From contig NZ_JAMBNS010000003.1 of NCBI RefSeq assembly GCF_023715225.1, positions 248,001 through 312,000 on the forward strand: DNA of 64,000 nucleotides, given 5' to 3'. Below the pieces are notes generated by a model. That model had not been told where the DNA came from, did no database searches, and worked only from the letters and a program-made list of their open reading frames with translations. A program made the translations under genes and the position numbers. Positions 1-7,276 of this stretch are shown one piece after another; position 1 is the stretch's first letter, and every line of letters begins with the position of its first letter. This DNA is from Robertmurraya korlensis. GTDB lineage: Bacteria; Bacillota; Bacilli; Bacillales; Cytobacillaceae.

Positions 1-98
1 TTATCGAAAAACAAGGAAGCTTTAATGAGGCCAAAATCATTGAAATGGCAAGAGATCGTTGGCAGGAAATACGTGAAGAGCAAAAAACCAAAATATAA
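1..98 (+). CDS. 3' end of an unidentified gene (5' part outside window)
   Basis: A reading frame is open from position 3 and closes with TAA at 96-98. It gives 31 residues, charged and helical, ending EEQKTKI. A strong terminator follows at 103, which supports a real gene end. Too little is present to name the product. It converges on yuzB. Confidence 0.55.
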   Translation, partial: IEKQGSFNEAKIIEMARDRWQEIREEQKTKI

Positions 99-102
99 TA
101 AT

Positions 103-132
103 AAGGGTCTACCTATGAGGTGACCCTTTTTT
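103..132 (+). terminator. Rho-independent terminator after the partial gene
   Basis: The stem AAGGGTC (103-109) pairs with GACCCTT (122-128). An inner ACCT/AGGT extension is present and a run of T follows. It ends the rightward partial gene and may also serve yuzB from the other side. Confidence 0.85.
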
Positions 133-137
133 GTATG

Positions 138-377
138 TTAAAACATTGGATTTTCTTCTAAATACTGATAAATATTTTCAACCAGTTCATCAGGTGTCTC
201 CCCAGACACCACTTCTCCATTTACTAGTGCATACAGTGTTGATGCACATTTGCCGCAATAGCCAAGGCACCCATATTCAATGATATCTAGGTCATAATCC
301 TTTTCAAGCTGTTCGAGTGCTTTTTGAGCACCACTTGCTAAATTGCTTATACAAAACTCTATAATTGGTTTTATCAT
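138..377 (-). CDS. yuzB: YuzB-like DUF1450 protein
   Basis: The protein has 79 residues and is a small cytoplasmic protein of the YuzB (DUF1450) family, whose function is unknown. The CLGYCGKC segment around residues 38-44, plus an earlier Cys at residue 9, is the usual cysteine pattern of the family and suggests a thioredoxin-like or metal-binding fold. An upstream extension is open to 446, but the ATG at 377 has GAGGTGGGAGAA directly before it, so that start was chosen. It is divergent from yutJ, the gene order seen in B. subtilis. Confidence 0.85.
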   Translation of the reverse strand: MIKPIIEFCISNLASGAQKALEQLEKDYDLDIIEYGCLGYCGKCASTLYALVNGEVVSGETPDELVENIYQYLEENPMF

Positions 378-480
378 TTCTCCCACCTCTACTAAGTAAA
401 TGTACCTTGTCCAACCAAAAAGTTCAAGTAGGTAGTTTCCTTCCAAAAATTTTAATTGTCAAGAAATTGTACTGAATGTG

Positions 481-509
481 TTGTGGTTTTGTCACAATTT
501 CGTTATACT
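481..509 (+). promoter_or_regulatory. Probable SigA promoter of yutJ
   Basis: TTGTGG (481-486), a 17-bp spacer and TATACT (504-509) precede yutJ by about 117 bp. It is the best -35/-10 pair in the yuzB-yutJ intergenic region. Confidence 0.5.
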
Positions 510-625
510 TTTTATGGTGTTTTGAAACATATATAATATTTATCATTGTAATATGTCATCATATTGCAAACGTTTTTATAAGAGAGAATAGCAACTCAAC
601 TGTAGAGAAAAAGGGGAAATTGATT

Positions 626-1690
626 ATGAAGAATCTCGTTATTCTCGGCGGAGGCTACGGGGGAATGAGAATACTCGCACGCTTATTACCCTCTCAACTT
701 CCAGACGATGTAACCATTACGCTAGTTGATAAAATTCCTTATCACTGCTTAAAAACAGAATATTACGCTCTAGCAGCTGGTACGATTTCCGATCAGCATG
801 TACGGGTAGCTTTCCCTGAGCACCCAAGACTTACAATTAAATACGGAGAGGTTAAAGATATTAATCTTGAAGAGAAAACCGTTCTCGTGAATAATGACCT
901 AATCACTTACGATGATTTAGTAATTGGACTTGGTTGCGAAGACAAATACCATAATGTTCCAGGTGCGGATCGATATACGTATAGCATTCAATCGATCGAA
1001 AAGTCTAGAACAACGTACCAAGCATTGAATAACCTTTCGCCTGGATCTGTTGTCAGCATTGTTGGGGCAGGTTTGAGCGGAGTAGAACTAGCAAGTGAAT
1101 TAAATGAAAGCAGGCCTGATTTAAAGGTTAAGCTATTCGACCGTGGAAATCATATCTTATCTGCCTTCCCTGTTCGTTTAGGAACGTATGTGGAAAATTG
1201 GTTTGATAATCACGGAGTAGAAATTGTTAACAATTCACATATCACAAAGGTAGAAGAAAATACTTTATACAATCACGATGAGCCACTACATTCAGATGCG
1301 ATTGTATGGACTGCAGGCATTCAACCCGTAGAAATTATACGAAACCTTGATGTTGAAAAGGATCATCAAGGGCGAGTGGTCCTAACTGTTCATCACAATT
1401 TACCTCATGATGAACATGTGTATATTGTGGGTGACTGTGCAAGTCTACCGCACGCACCTAGCGCTCAATTAGCAGAAGGACAAGCGGAACAGATTGTACA
1501 AATTCTCTTAAAAAGATGGTCAAACGAACCGCTTCCTGAAACAATGCCGGTTATAAAGTTAAAGGGAGTTCTTGGCTCTTTAGGTAAAAAGCATGGCTTT
1601 GGATTAGTAGCAGAACGTCCAATCACTGGACGAGTGGCAAGACTATTAAAATCAGGTATTCTATGGATGTATAAATATCATAATGGCTAA
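626..1690 (+). CDS. yutJ: YutJ, type II NADH dehydrogenase-like flavoprotein
   Basis: The 354-residue protein belongs to the NDH-2 / pyridine nucleotide-disulphide oxidoreductase family. The N-terminal FAD-binding Rossmann motif GGGYGG lies at residues 8-13. A second dinucleotide motif, GAGLSGVE, sits mid-protein, followed by an IVGDCAS segment that contacts FAD in this family. The family oxidises NADH and passes electrons to quinone at the membrane face. The ATG at 626 is preceded by AAAAAGGGG; the longer open frame from 476 runs over promoter sequence and has no ribosome site. The last six codons and the stop lie inside the 19-bp prophage attachment repeat. The phage therefore supplies the 3' end (GGC TAA); the displaced original end (GGC TGA) lies at 39046-39066. 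The protein is left intact. Confidence 0.9.
   Translation: MKNLVILGGGYGGMRILARLLPSQLPDDVTITLVDKIPYHCLKTEYYALAAGTISDQHVRVAFPEHPRLTIKYGEVKDINLEEKTVLVNNDLITYDDLVIGLGCEDKYHNVPGADRYTYSIQSIEKSRTTYQALNNLSPGSVVSIVGAGLSGVELASELNESRPDLKVKLFDRGNHILSAFPVRLGTYVENWFDNHGVEIVNNSHITKVEENTLYNHDEPLHSDAIVWTAGIQPVEIIRNLDVEKDHQGRVVLTVHHNLPHDEHVYIVGDCASLPHAPSAQLAEGQAEQIVQILLKRWSNEPLPETMPVIKLKGVLGSLGKKHGFGLVAERPITGRVARLLKSGILWMYKYHNG
1670..1688. other. attL core of the prophage
   Basis: TATAAATATCATAATGGCT occurs here and again at 39046-39064. It covers the last codons of yutJ. After one mismatch (A/G) the match continues with ATAGAA, giving 25 of 26 identical bases. Confidence 0.92.
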
Positions 1691-1783
1691 TAGAATATTT
1701 TCCGTTTTTTCTAAGTTAAAACGTTGGTTTAACAAGGTTTTATAAAAAGTGTGGATTAATATACATTAAATCTTTTTAAAAAT

Positions 1784-1822
1784 CGGGCGGGTATTCGGCG
1801 GGTTTTTTGCCCGTCTTTTTTT
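1784..1822 (+). terminator. Terminator inside the left prophage end
   Basis: CGGGC (1784-1788) pairs with GCCCG (1809-1813), followed by TCTTTTTTT. It would stop rightward transcription from yutJ. The stem is short, and its left arm overlaps the GGCGGGT repeats described next. Confidence 0.6.
1786..1803 (+). repeat. Paired GGCGGGT repeats, candidate integrase arm sites (left)
   Basis: GGCGGGT occurs at 1786-1792 and 1797-1803, an 11-bp period. The same pair with the same period and orientation lies inside the right end at 38968 and 38979. The integrase has an arm-type DNA-binding domain, so these are plausible arm sites of attP. This is inference. Confidence 0.5.
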
Positions 1823-1988
1823 ATGCGTTTAACTCTTCCTCTAAATAGTCCAGATAGGTAGTTGTATTTTCCGCAAAATGTTCACGTACATACTTTATAA
1901 AACAATCACCATCATGGACTAATTCACTATCGAATACCACAACCTGATCTTCGCCTTTTAACCGATTATCACAATAGGCACATCTCAT
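1821..1988 (-). CDS. Cysteine-containing 55-aa phage protein
   Basis: The 55-residue protein begins MRCAYCDNRL and has a CxxC pair near the N terminus and an HDGDCF motif around residues 25-30, suggesting one small zinc site. It is the last gene of the leftward accessory operon. Its ATG overlaps the TGA of the previous gene (ATGA), which implies coupled translation. A GGAGGAGA stretch precedes the start. Function unknown. Confidence 0.65.
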   Translation of the reverse strand: MRCAYCDNRLKGEDQVVVFDSELVHDGDCFIKYVREHFAENTTTYLDYLEEELNA

Positions 1989-2140
1989 ACTGTCTCCTCC
2001 TTTAGATAAAGAGTTTTAGATTCAGCAATCAGTAATACATCATCTTCATTTCTGCAGCAAGGACAGTACGGCTGCATGATCTCCGATAACCCAAAATCCA
2101 TACGACAAAAGAAACAATGATAAATCGTTAAATTAAGCAT
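1985..2140 (-). CDS. Zinc-ribbon-like 51-aa phage protein
   Basis: The 51-residue protein carries CFFC (residues 9-12) and CPCC (26-29), a typical treble-clef or ribbon spacing for one zinc. Its ATG lies inside the last codons of the ATPase gene (8-bp overlap), so it is probably coupled to it. Function unknown; the tight coupling suggests an accessory of the ATPase module. Confidence 0.65.
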   Translation of the reverse strand: MLNLTIYHCFFCRMDFGLSEIMQPYCPCCRNEDDVLLIAESKTLYLKEETV

Positions 2141-4481
2141 TTGCTGATTCCTTCTTTCCTACTGGTTTAGGCAATTTTGTTATAAAACGGCCGTATCCTT
2201 CTCGACTCTTTATAAGGTTCATGGAATGGTACCGAGGTAATCTCAATAAATCCTCCTCAGTAAATGGATACAATTCACTTTTCAATTCATCAAAATTCTT
2301 TTTATCGCATCCAGCTATTAACATGTAACTTGCATTTGCCGATCGTAATTCCTCTCTAATGGTTTTGATCTGATTCAAATAGTGACAGCTGATAATTGGC
2401 TTAATTCGGAACTTAGGTAAACGTGAAAGTTTTTCAGTTAAAAAACGTTCTGTATTCTTAACCTGGTATAGTTCATCGATGATGAAGTTAACCTTACGAC
2501 GTTTACTTTTGTCTCGAACTTTATCTGCTCTTACTTGCATGGCTAACCATAATTTCGTCATCCAGTACGTGGAGCAAATGTCCTTCTCATTATCCGTTGG
2601 AAACATGGTTTCTGGCATTTTAACAATGATCAATTGAGCTTTTTGAGTCTCTTCAACTAAATCAATGTTTTGATCTGTACTCTTCTTCAGCATCAACTCC
2701 ATAAATGCATTAGCTTTCAATTTGTTAAGGCGATCAATAATACCTACAACTAAGTGCAACTTCGTACCGATAATTAACCCGTCTTTGTCTCGTTCGTCCA
2801 GCTCACGTAAACTCTCCATATATTCTTCAAGATTTTCGTATTGTTTTTCAGGTACTTTAGAAAGATATTGACCACGTGCCTTGTGGTTTTGTAATACTGT
2901 AAATACATCTTTTATAGAGCCCCCAACCAAGAACACCACATTAGCAGCACTTTGTAGATATCTTTCCATCTTTGGCGATAGACGACTTTCATCTGCATTA
3001 ATTGAATTCACCAGTGTTTCTAATTGGCTAGTCTGAAGCTTAGCGTTTTTGTATTGCTCAAATGTATCGGCGCTTTTCTTTATTTCGTTATATCCAAGTC
3101 CTTCAGCCTTTTTATCATCGCTACAATCGATCACTAATACTTTTTCCGGATCAAAAAGAGCAGCCACTTCGGAGCTCAATTCACAATTCTCTATGAAATC
3201 AAACAGCACTACACATTCATCTACATTTAAAGCATCATTGGTTAAGTTTCCGATGAGAGTGGATTTTCCTGCTCGATTGGGACCGATGATGATCAGTGAT
3301 AAGTTTTCATATTCTCGATCGGTGGTAAGATAAGCCGTTTGTTTGTGCCCCCTGTAAGTGGACTCCCCAATTGATACTTTTCCTTTTTGAAGATCCTCTG
3401 GAACCAAGGTTTCATGAGTCTCAACTTTTTCAATGCAATCATGCATCTCTAAAAGTTCCCTTCCAGCAAGCGAGATAAAGTTCTGACATTCCTGGTCACT
3501 CAATTTATTGATTTCGGTCCCTAGGTTGTTTTTCAACAGATTGACCTTTCCTCCTAATTTCTTAGCTACTAGCCGGTTATCTTCACTAATGATTTCAAAA
3601 CTATTCGCTAAGCTTCTTCCGTTGTTCATTTCACGTAGCTTATCTTGACTCTCACTCAGAATAATAATCTGAGAAGGGAGAATTTGATTTCTAATCTTAC
3701 TCTCGGTTCCTTCACTTAATTTCCTTCCTCCTTGTAGACGATCTACAAGCGTTTCTAACCAGGATGATTCAGCGAGTTGTTCTTTCTTCCCAGCTAATAC
3801 TTCACTTACGTCTTTCACTAGACCATCAACAATACCGATAGCCATCTTAAAGAGGTAATTAGCTCCCATCTTGTTTCTTTCCACCGGTATTCCTTTCTTT
3901 ACCTTTTCAACAGTAGCTTTGTAACTAAATTTAAAGCTCTCCTGAGAAGAAGGAATAAAGTTATACATGATTCCCACTTTATCTCCTTCCTCAAGGACAT
4001 CAACAATATTTAAATTGGAGCGCAACAAGTCGTTATCTCTCCGATCTACTTTTAAGCTCATCGCATCTTCTTTCTCATACACTAGCTGATACTTCGTGGC
4101 CTTCTCATGGAAACTAGGTAGCTCGCCTACTTCTTCAATCGTAACGTTGTTCCAAACGTCACCGACTTTTTCTGTTAGAATGCTTTCATACTGTTTAGGG
4201 ACGATGAAATAAAACTCAATCTTCTTCTTTTCAATGTAAACGAAGTACGCTACCTTTCCTTGGACATGAAACTGATATTTGGTACCTAAGAAAAACTCCT
4301 TTCCTAATAATCTAACTAACTTCTTTTCTTCAACTACGATCGATTGAAATACGTTTTTATACATACTGGAAATGGTTCTTGCGACTAAATGAGTGGAATT
4401 ATTGCGAATAGAATTGTTGGGTTTAAGCTTGAGGAAAACATATTGAGGTTTAACAACTTGAAACACTTCACTGAATTTCAT
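2133..4481 (-). CDS. HerA/VirB4/VirD4-type conjugation-like ATPase
   Basis: The 782-residue protein resembles large ATP-binding proteins of Bacillus plasmids that belong with conjugative type IV secretion or HerA/FtsK-like pumps. An N-terminal half of about 380 residues without recognisable motif is followed by a Walker A at 400-408 (GPNRAGKST, Arg and Ala where many relatives have other residues) and a Walker B FIIDEL at 666-671. A late QxxKTIRE segment and an ISCHYLNQ stretch fit the C-terminal part of coupling or VirB4 ATPases. The ATG at 4481 overlaps the TGA of the M23 gene (ATGA); an upstream extension to 4544 has no support. I infer a role in moving DNA or protein through the membrane complex of the two preceding genes. 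No relaxase is present, so self-transfer is not implied. Confidence 0.75.
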   Translation of the reverse strand: MKFSEVFQVVKPQYVFLKLKPNNSIRNNSTHLVARTISSMYKNVFQSIVVEEKKLVRLLGKEFFLGTKYQFHVQGKVAYFVYIEKKKIEFYFIVPKQYESILTEKVGDVWNNVTIEEVGELPSFHEKATKYQLVYEKEDAMSLKVDRRDNDLLRSNLNIVDVLEEGDKVGIMYNFIPSSQESFKFSYKATVEKVKKGIPVERNKMGANYLFKMAIGIVDGLVKDVSEVLAGKKEQLAESSWLETLVDRLQGGRKLSEGTESKIRNQILPSQIIILSESQDKLREMNNGRSLANSFEIISEDNRLVAKKLGGKVNLLKNNLGTEINKLSDQECQNFISLAGRELLEMHDCIEKVETHETLVPEDLQKGKVSIGESTYRGHKQTAYLTTDREYENLSLIIIGPNRAGKSTLIGNLTNDALNVDECVVLFDFIENCELSSEVAALFDPEKVLVIDCSDDKKAEGLGYNEIKKSADTFEQYKNAKLQTSQLETLVNSINADESRLSPKMERYLQSAANVVFLVGGSIKDVFTVLQNHKARGQYLSKVPEKQYENLEEYMESLRELDERDKDGLIIGTKLHLVVGIIDRLNKLKANAFMELMLKKSTDQNIDLVEETQKAQLIIVKMPETMFPTDNEKDICSTYWMTKLWLAMQVRADKVRDKSKRRKVNFIIDELYQVKNTERFLTEKLSRLPKFRIKPIISCHYLNQIKTIREELRSANASYMLIAGCDKKNFDELKSELYPFTEEDLLRLPRYHSMNLIKSREGYGRFITKLPKPVGKKESANA

Positions 4482-5146
4482 CCGATGTACCCTCCTAGTA
4501 AAGCTTTGATGAGTATTCTTGATACAAACAAAATACTTACCCATCGATTAGCGTTCTTCAGTCTCCATGCCCCTAAGATGATAAAGACTCCTCCACCTAA
4601 CATAGTGATTGCATCAATTAAATCTAAAGTGACATCTCTAAGAGCTTTTAAGAATTCAAAAATCATTTCCTTAAATTCTTCTTTCATATCTTCCTTGGCA
4701 TGTTCTAAAGCTAAATCCATTCTTCCTTCAATGTCATACCAAGCAACAGAATCATCAATTTCTATATCACCGGTTATACTATCCAATCTCGGTACCAGGA
4801 CGGACGGATCCACAAACTCTCCATCTTCTTTCACTCCAAAGTGTAGATGTGCCCCCGTTGAATTTCCTGTGTTTCCACTTTCTCCGATGACGTCTCCGAA
4901 TTGGACTTTATCTCCAACTTTTACATCTACATCGCTCATGTGGCCGTAAATATATTCACGATGATCCTCACCTAAAATTTTAACTCCTTCTCCAATCGGA
5001 CCAGAGCCATCGTACACATTCACGACTTCTCCTTCTACGATACTTCTTAATGTGGTGCCTTCTGGGACTGCTAAATCCACTCCTGAGTGCTTCCCTTCCC
5101 TGACCTCTTCCATGACTCCATACGCGCTGCTTAGTCGAAATTTCAT
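4478..5146 (-). CDS. M23/LytM peptidase with C-terminal membrane anchor
   Basis: The 222-residue protein starts directly with a LytM fold. His20 and Asp24 (HSGVD) and the H100-x-H102 motif (HLHFG) are the zinc and catalytic residues of M23 glycyl or D-Ala endopeptidases, so the enzyme looks active. After a charged linker come two hydrophobic segments, about 178-195 and 202-219. There is no N-terminal signal peptide; the wall-cutting domain would have to be exported by the C-terminal helices, an unusual topology. In conjugation systems such enzymes open the wall for the channel. The ATG at 5146 follows GGAGCGTGATCGT. It lies between a prepilin-like gene and the ATPase, and overlaps the latter by 4 bp. 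Confidence 0.8.
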   Translation of the reverse strand: MKFRLSSAYGVMEEVREGKHSGVDLAVPEGTTLRSIVEGEVVNVYDGSGPIGEGVKILGEDHREYIYGHMSDVDVKVGDKVQFGDVIGESGNTGNSTGAHLHFGVKEDGEFVDPSVLVPRLDSITGDIEIDDSVAWYDIEGRMDLALEHAKEDMKEEFKEMIFEFLKALRDVTLDLIDAITMLGGGVFIILGAWRLKNANRWVSILFVSRILIKALLGGYIG

Positions 5147-5150
5147 ACGA

Positions 5151-5576
5151 TCACGCTCCGAATCTATCGAAAATACCATCGACCTTATCCATGATGTGTG
5201 GGAATGCCAACAGGAGGGCATATGCTAGTACGTAACCTATGAAGTTCTTTTTGGCTCCATCAACATCTTGTTTTAAAACATTGTGGATGATTTCCCAGCC
5301 CCCTCTTCCAATGATTAGCCATTTCCCAATATCGGCTAAATCTTTATAGATAACACTTGCTTCCTTGTCGATAATTCCATCTGTATATCCGTTTGTTAAG
5401 GCAGCACTCGCTAAATGAGACCCATCACCAATCATGAAAAGAATAATGGTGGAACCGACTACTCGATAAACCACTTTGTATTTTCTGAAATGCTCTTCAA
5501 CCTTTTGGATTGGCTTCTTAATCTCATACTCTCTATTCATAAATTCTTTAACAGACATCGTTTGATATTTTTTCAC
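5151..5576 (-). CDS. Membrane protein resembling a VirB2/TrbC prepilin
   Basis: The 141-residue protein has a charged cytoplasmic start, a first hydrophobic segment (about 36-59) ending in ASAA, and two further hydrophobic helices (83-101 and 112-127) separated by a short loop with DVDGAKK. A long leader with an A-x-A site, then two helices and a short charged loop, is the layout of VirB2/TrbC-type prepilins and channel subunits. I have no sequence-level match, so this is a structural inference. It is the first membrane gene of the operon and ends 5 bp before the M23 start. Confidence 0.55.
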   Translation of the reverse strand: MKKYQTMSVKEFMNREYEIKKPIQKVEEHFRKYKVVYRVVGSTIILFMIGDGSHLASAALTNGYTDGIIDKEASVIYKDLADIGKWLIIGRGGWEIIHNVLKQDVDGAKKNFIGYVLAYALLLAFPHIMDKVDGIFDRFGA

Positions 5577-5620
5577 CTAAAACCCTCCTAGACATGCATA
5601 TTTTTGAGTTTGTAGGCATA

Positions 5621-5644
5621 TGCTAACGTGAGAGCGTGTTAGCA
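5621..5644. repeat. Inverted repeat between regulator and membrane-protein genes
   Basis: TGCTAAC (5621-5627) and GTTAGCA (5638-5644) form a perfect 7-bp inverted repeat. No T-run follows on either strand, so an operator or RNA structure is more likely than a terminator. Confidence 0.4.
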
Positions 5645-5651
5645 ACCTAGC

Positions 5652-5876
5652 CTATTTCTGGCCTAACACAAAACCGTTTAAGGCGTTTTTCCCACAATGT
5701 ATTACATTGGCTGGGGAAGGCGCTTTTTTTACTTTCTTCTTCGCCTCCATATCTCTCCATATCAATCTTTTCACGTATTTTGAGAATTTCCCCTGATCGG
5801 TTGCAAACGATAATAATTCACTTTCGAAAGGATCTTGCAAACTGAATGATACTGGCTTAATATCTCTTTCCTTCAT
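5652..5876 (-). CDS. Small ribbon-helix-helix-like plasmid regulator
   Basis: The 74-residue protein has the pattern of plasmid ribbon-helix-helix DNA-binding proteins: a short strand (KPVSFSL, residues 7-13) followed by two helices (FESELLSFAT and FSKYVKRLIWRD), then a basic tail. Such proteins bind repeated half-sites as dimers. Repeats of GTATTAC lie immediately upstream, which supports autoregulation. AGGAGGG precedes the ATG. It heads the leftward prepilin-M23-ATPase operon and probably controls it. Confidence 0.6.
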   Translation of the reverse strand: MKERDIKPVSFSLQDPFESELLSFATDQGKFSKYVKRLIWRDMEAKKKVKKAPSPANVIHCGKNALNGFVLGQK

Positions 5877-5899
5877 AGGGCTCCCTCCTGATTAATCCG

Positions 5900-5957
5900 G
5901 TATTACATTCGTATTACCTTAGCTTTTTAATCGGCTCCGGTGTTACGTTTGTAATAC
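5900..5957. promoter_or_regulatory. Four GTATTAC-type half-sites, likely operator of the 74-aa regulator
   Basis: GTATTAC lies at 5900-5906 and 5911-5917, GTGTTAC at 5940-5946, and the inverted form GTAATAC at 5951-5957. Both pairs have an 11-bp start-to-start step and the pairs are 40 bp apart, so all sites are near one helix face. They lie just upstream of the regulator start. Confidence 0.6.
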
Positions 5958-5982
5958 ATCATATGGGCATTTATCCTAAAAC

Positions 5983-6011
5983 TTGCCTGTCTATCACAAA
6001 AATTTTAGAAT
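5983..6011 (+). promoter_or_regulatory. Promoter of the rightward accessory unit
   Basis: TTGCCT (5983-5988), a 17-bp spacer and TAGAAT (6006-6011) precede the XRE gene by about 80 bp. The -10 is embedded in a 14-bp inverted repeat. Confidence 0.5.
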
Positions 6012-6031
6012 TTATCATAAAATTTTTGTGA
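5994..6031. promoter_or_regulatory. 14-bp perfect inverted repeat, probable XRE operator
   Basis: TCACAAAAATTTTA (5994-6007) and TAAAATTTTTGTGA (6018-6031) are exact inverted copies separated by 10 bp. The left arm covers the -10 of the promoter for the adjacent XRE gene, so binding there would give negative autoregulation. Confidence 0.6.
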
Positions 6032-6089
6032 AAGGAAAATCAGAGACATTTAGAGAATTAAGTTTTATCAAGTTTTCGGAGGACATATA

Positions 6090-6296
6090 ATGCTAGTCAG
6101 TAAGATAAAAGCGTATATTGAACTTTCAACTTTAACTAGAGAAGAGATCAGAAAGGAGATGGGAGTGGGAACCAATACCATATCTTCTTGGTGCTCTGGT
6201 AAGTCAAGGCCATCTGTAGAGGATCTATTTAAGCTTGCTAGGTTATTGAATGTAAAAGTGGATGAACTGTATGAATGGAGAGAAGAGAATGAGTAG
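6090..6296 (+). CDS. Small XRE-family repressor
   Basis: The 68-residue protein is a single helix-turn-helix domain of the Cro/CI (XRE) type: TREEIRKEMGVGTNTISSWC is the HTH, followed by RPSVEDLFKLARLLNV, the usual fourth and fifth helices. No effector domain is present. TCGGAGGAC stands 7-8 bp before the ATG. It is divergent from the ribbon-helix-helix regulator and co-transcribed with the next gene (8-bp overlap). It is a second repressor, separate from the immunity switch at 36.8 kb. Confidence 0.8.
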   Translation: MLVSKIKAYIELSTLTREEIRKEMGVGTNTISSWCSGKSRPSVEDLFKLARLLNVKVDELYEWREENE

Positions 6297-6810
6297 TAAA
6301 TTGGTTATTAGACTTATTTTTTCGGGTTTAATTGTTGTTGGGGTTATTTCTTTAGGGCTAAAATTTATTAATGAATTAGTAGAAGAACCTACTGTACCTG
6401 AAAATGCAAAAAAAGCTATTGTTAATAAAGAAGAAAATGTAGAAAAAACAGCAACAGTATCTAAAACGGAGATTACCAAAGAAGAATTTGAAGCAAAATA
6501 TCAAGAAGATCCCGAAGAGACTCAATACCCTAATGGGAAGTTTGAGCTTGCAGATGGTTCAACTGTAAATGCTGATTTTATTAGTTATGATTCTAGTGAT
6601 TTATTTGATTATGCCACTGCTATCTATAGTGAAGGTAAGTTAGCCAGTATTCAGTTTGAAACAACAGCTGCTATCGAGGAAATTGAGGATGCTTTAGGAA
6701 TGAAGTTTGAGGATGGTCAGATAGAGCAAAATCGAATTGGATATGAGATTACTCTTAATGATACATTTAGTGAAGCAAACATTGCTGTTTATCCTTTTGA
6801 ATGGGAATGA
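6289..6810 (+). CDS. Membrane-anchored protein of unknown function
   Basis: The 173-residue protein has a hydrophobic N-terminal segment (about residues 5-25) that reads as a signal anchor, then an acidic extracytoplasmic domain rich in Glu and Asp. The ATG at 6289 sits in the end of the XRE gene with GGAGAGAAG before it. Its promoter would be active in the lysogen if the XRE protein allows, so it may be a lysogenic conversion or exclusion gene. No family was recognised. Confidence 0.65.
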   Translation: MSSKLVIRLIFSGLIVVGVISLGLKFINELVEEPTVPENAKKAIVNKEENVEKTATVSKTEITKEEFEAKYQEDPEETQYPNGKFELADGSTVNADFISYDSSDLFDYATAIYSEGKLASIQFETTAAIEEIEDALGMKFEDGQIEQNRIGYEITLNDTFSEANIAVYPFEWE

Positions 6811-6815
6811 TCAAC

Positions 6816-7058
6816 ATGAAAGAAGTATTCCTAGCCATCCACTACACAGGACCAGCCGGAAGAGTCGAATAAAAAGGATCTTTCCCTTTACGTGGTCAAC
6901 GTCCAGAGGAGATTGCTTTGGATTGGTGGGAGAAGTCTGTAGGTAGAGGGTATGAACGGAAATTAGATAAGGTTATTTTGAATAGTGAAGAAGATATAAC
7001 CGAGAAAGTATTAGAAGAACAAAAAGCGCGGTTTTATAAGTTAGATTTACCTTTTTAA
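6816..7058 (+). pseudogene. Small phage gene interrupted by an in-frame TAA
   Basis: From ATG at 6816 the frame reads MKEVFLAIHYTGPAGRVE, meets TAA at 6870-6872, and continues open for 61 more codons with sensible composition (KGSFPLRGQRPEEIALDWWE and on) to TAA at 7056-7058. The two halves together would be an 80-residue protein similar in style to short conserved proteins of Bacillus phages. A single substitution (for example AAA, CAA or GAA to TAA) explains the break. It follows the membrane protein gene in the same operon and ends at a terminator. Confidence 0.7.
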
Positions 7059-7088
7059 AGCCCCTCCACTTAGGAAGGGCTCTTTTTT
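7059..7088 (+). terminator. Terminator of the rightward accessory unit
   Basis: AGCCC (7059-7063) with inner TCC pairs with GGA and GGGCT (7077-7081), followed by six T. The late leftward operon converges on it from the other side. Confidence 0.8.
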
Positions 7089-7275
7089 ATACTGTTTCTA
7101 ATATGAGTTGACCATTTACCACCCGATAATTCGGCACGTTGCTGATTACCGTCTCGTAATCATCCATTAAATAAAAAAAGAAATCGTACTGTTTCATCGG
7201 AATGACTCTCGCACCAATCAAACTGTCAACGATCTTTCCCTCTTCATCTACATCACAAAAAAATAATACGCCCAT
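7087..7275 (-). CDS. Small phage protein following the tail endopeptidase
   Basis: The 62-residue protein starts one base after the end of the tail gene. It is hydrophobic at the N terminus, with mixed strands (MGVLFFCDVDEEGKI). Such short proteins often sit after tail-tip or fibre genes in Bacillus phages. Function unknown. Confidence 0.6.
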   Translation of the reverse strand: MGVLFFCDVDEEGKIVDSLIGARVIPMKQYDFFFYLMDDYETVISNVPNYRVVNGQLILETV

Positions 7276-7276
7276 A

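Noticed and set aside
4389-4949. 186-codon open frame on the + strand
   Set aside because: It lies fully opposite the M23 and ATPase genes, whose motifs and ribosome sites are clear; it has no ribosome site and an unusual composition.
6816-7058. Stop-codon readthrough or recoding at TAA 6870
   Set aside because: TAA is the least readthrough-prone stop, no recoding hairpin is evident after it, and a single point mutation is simpler.
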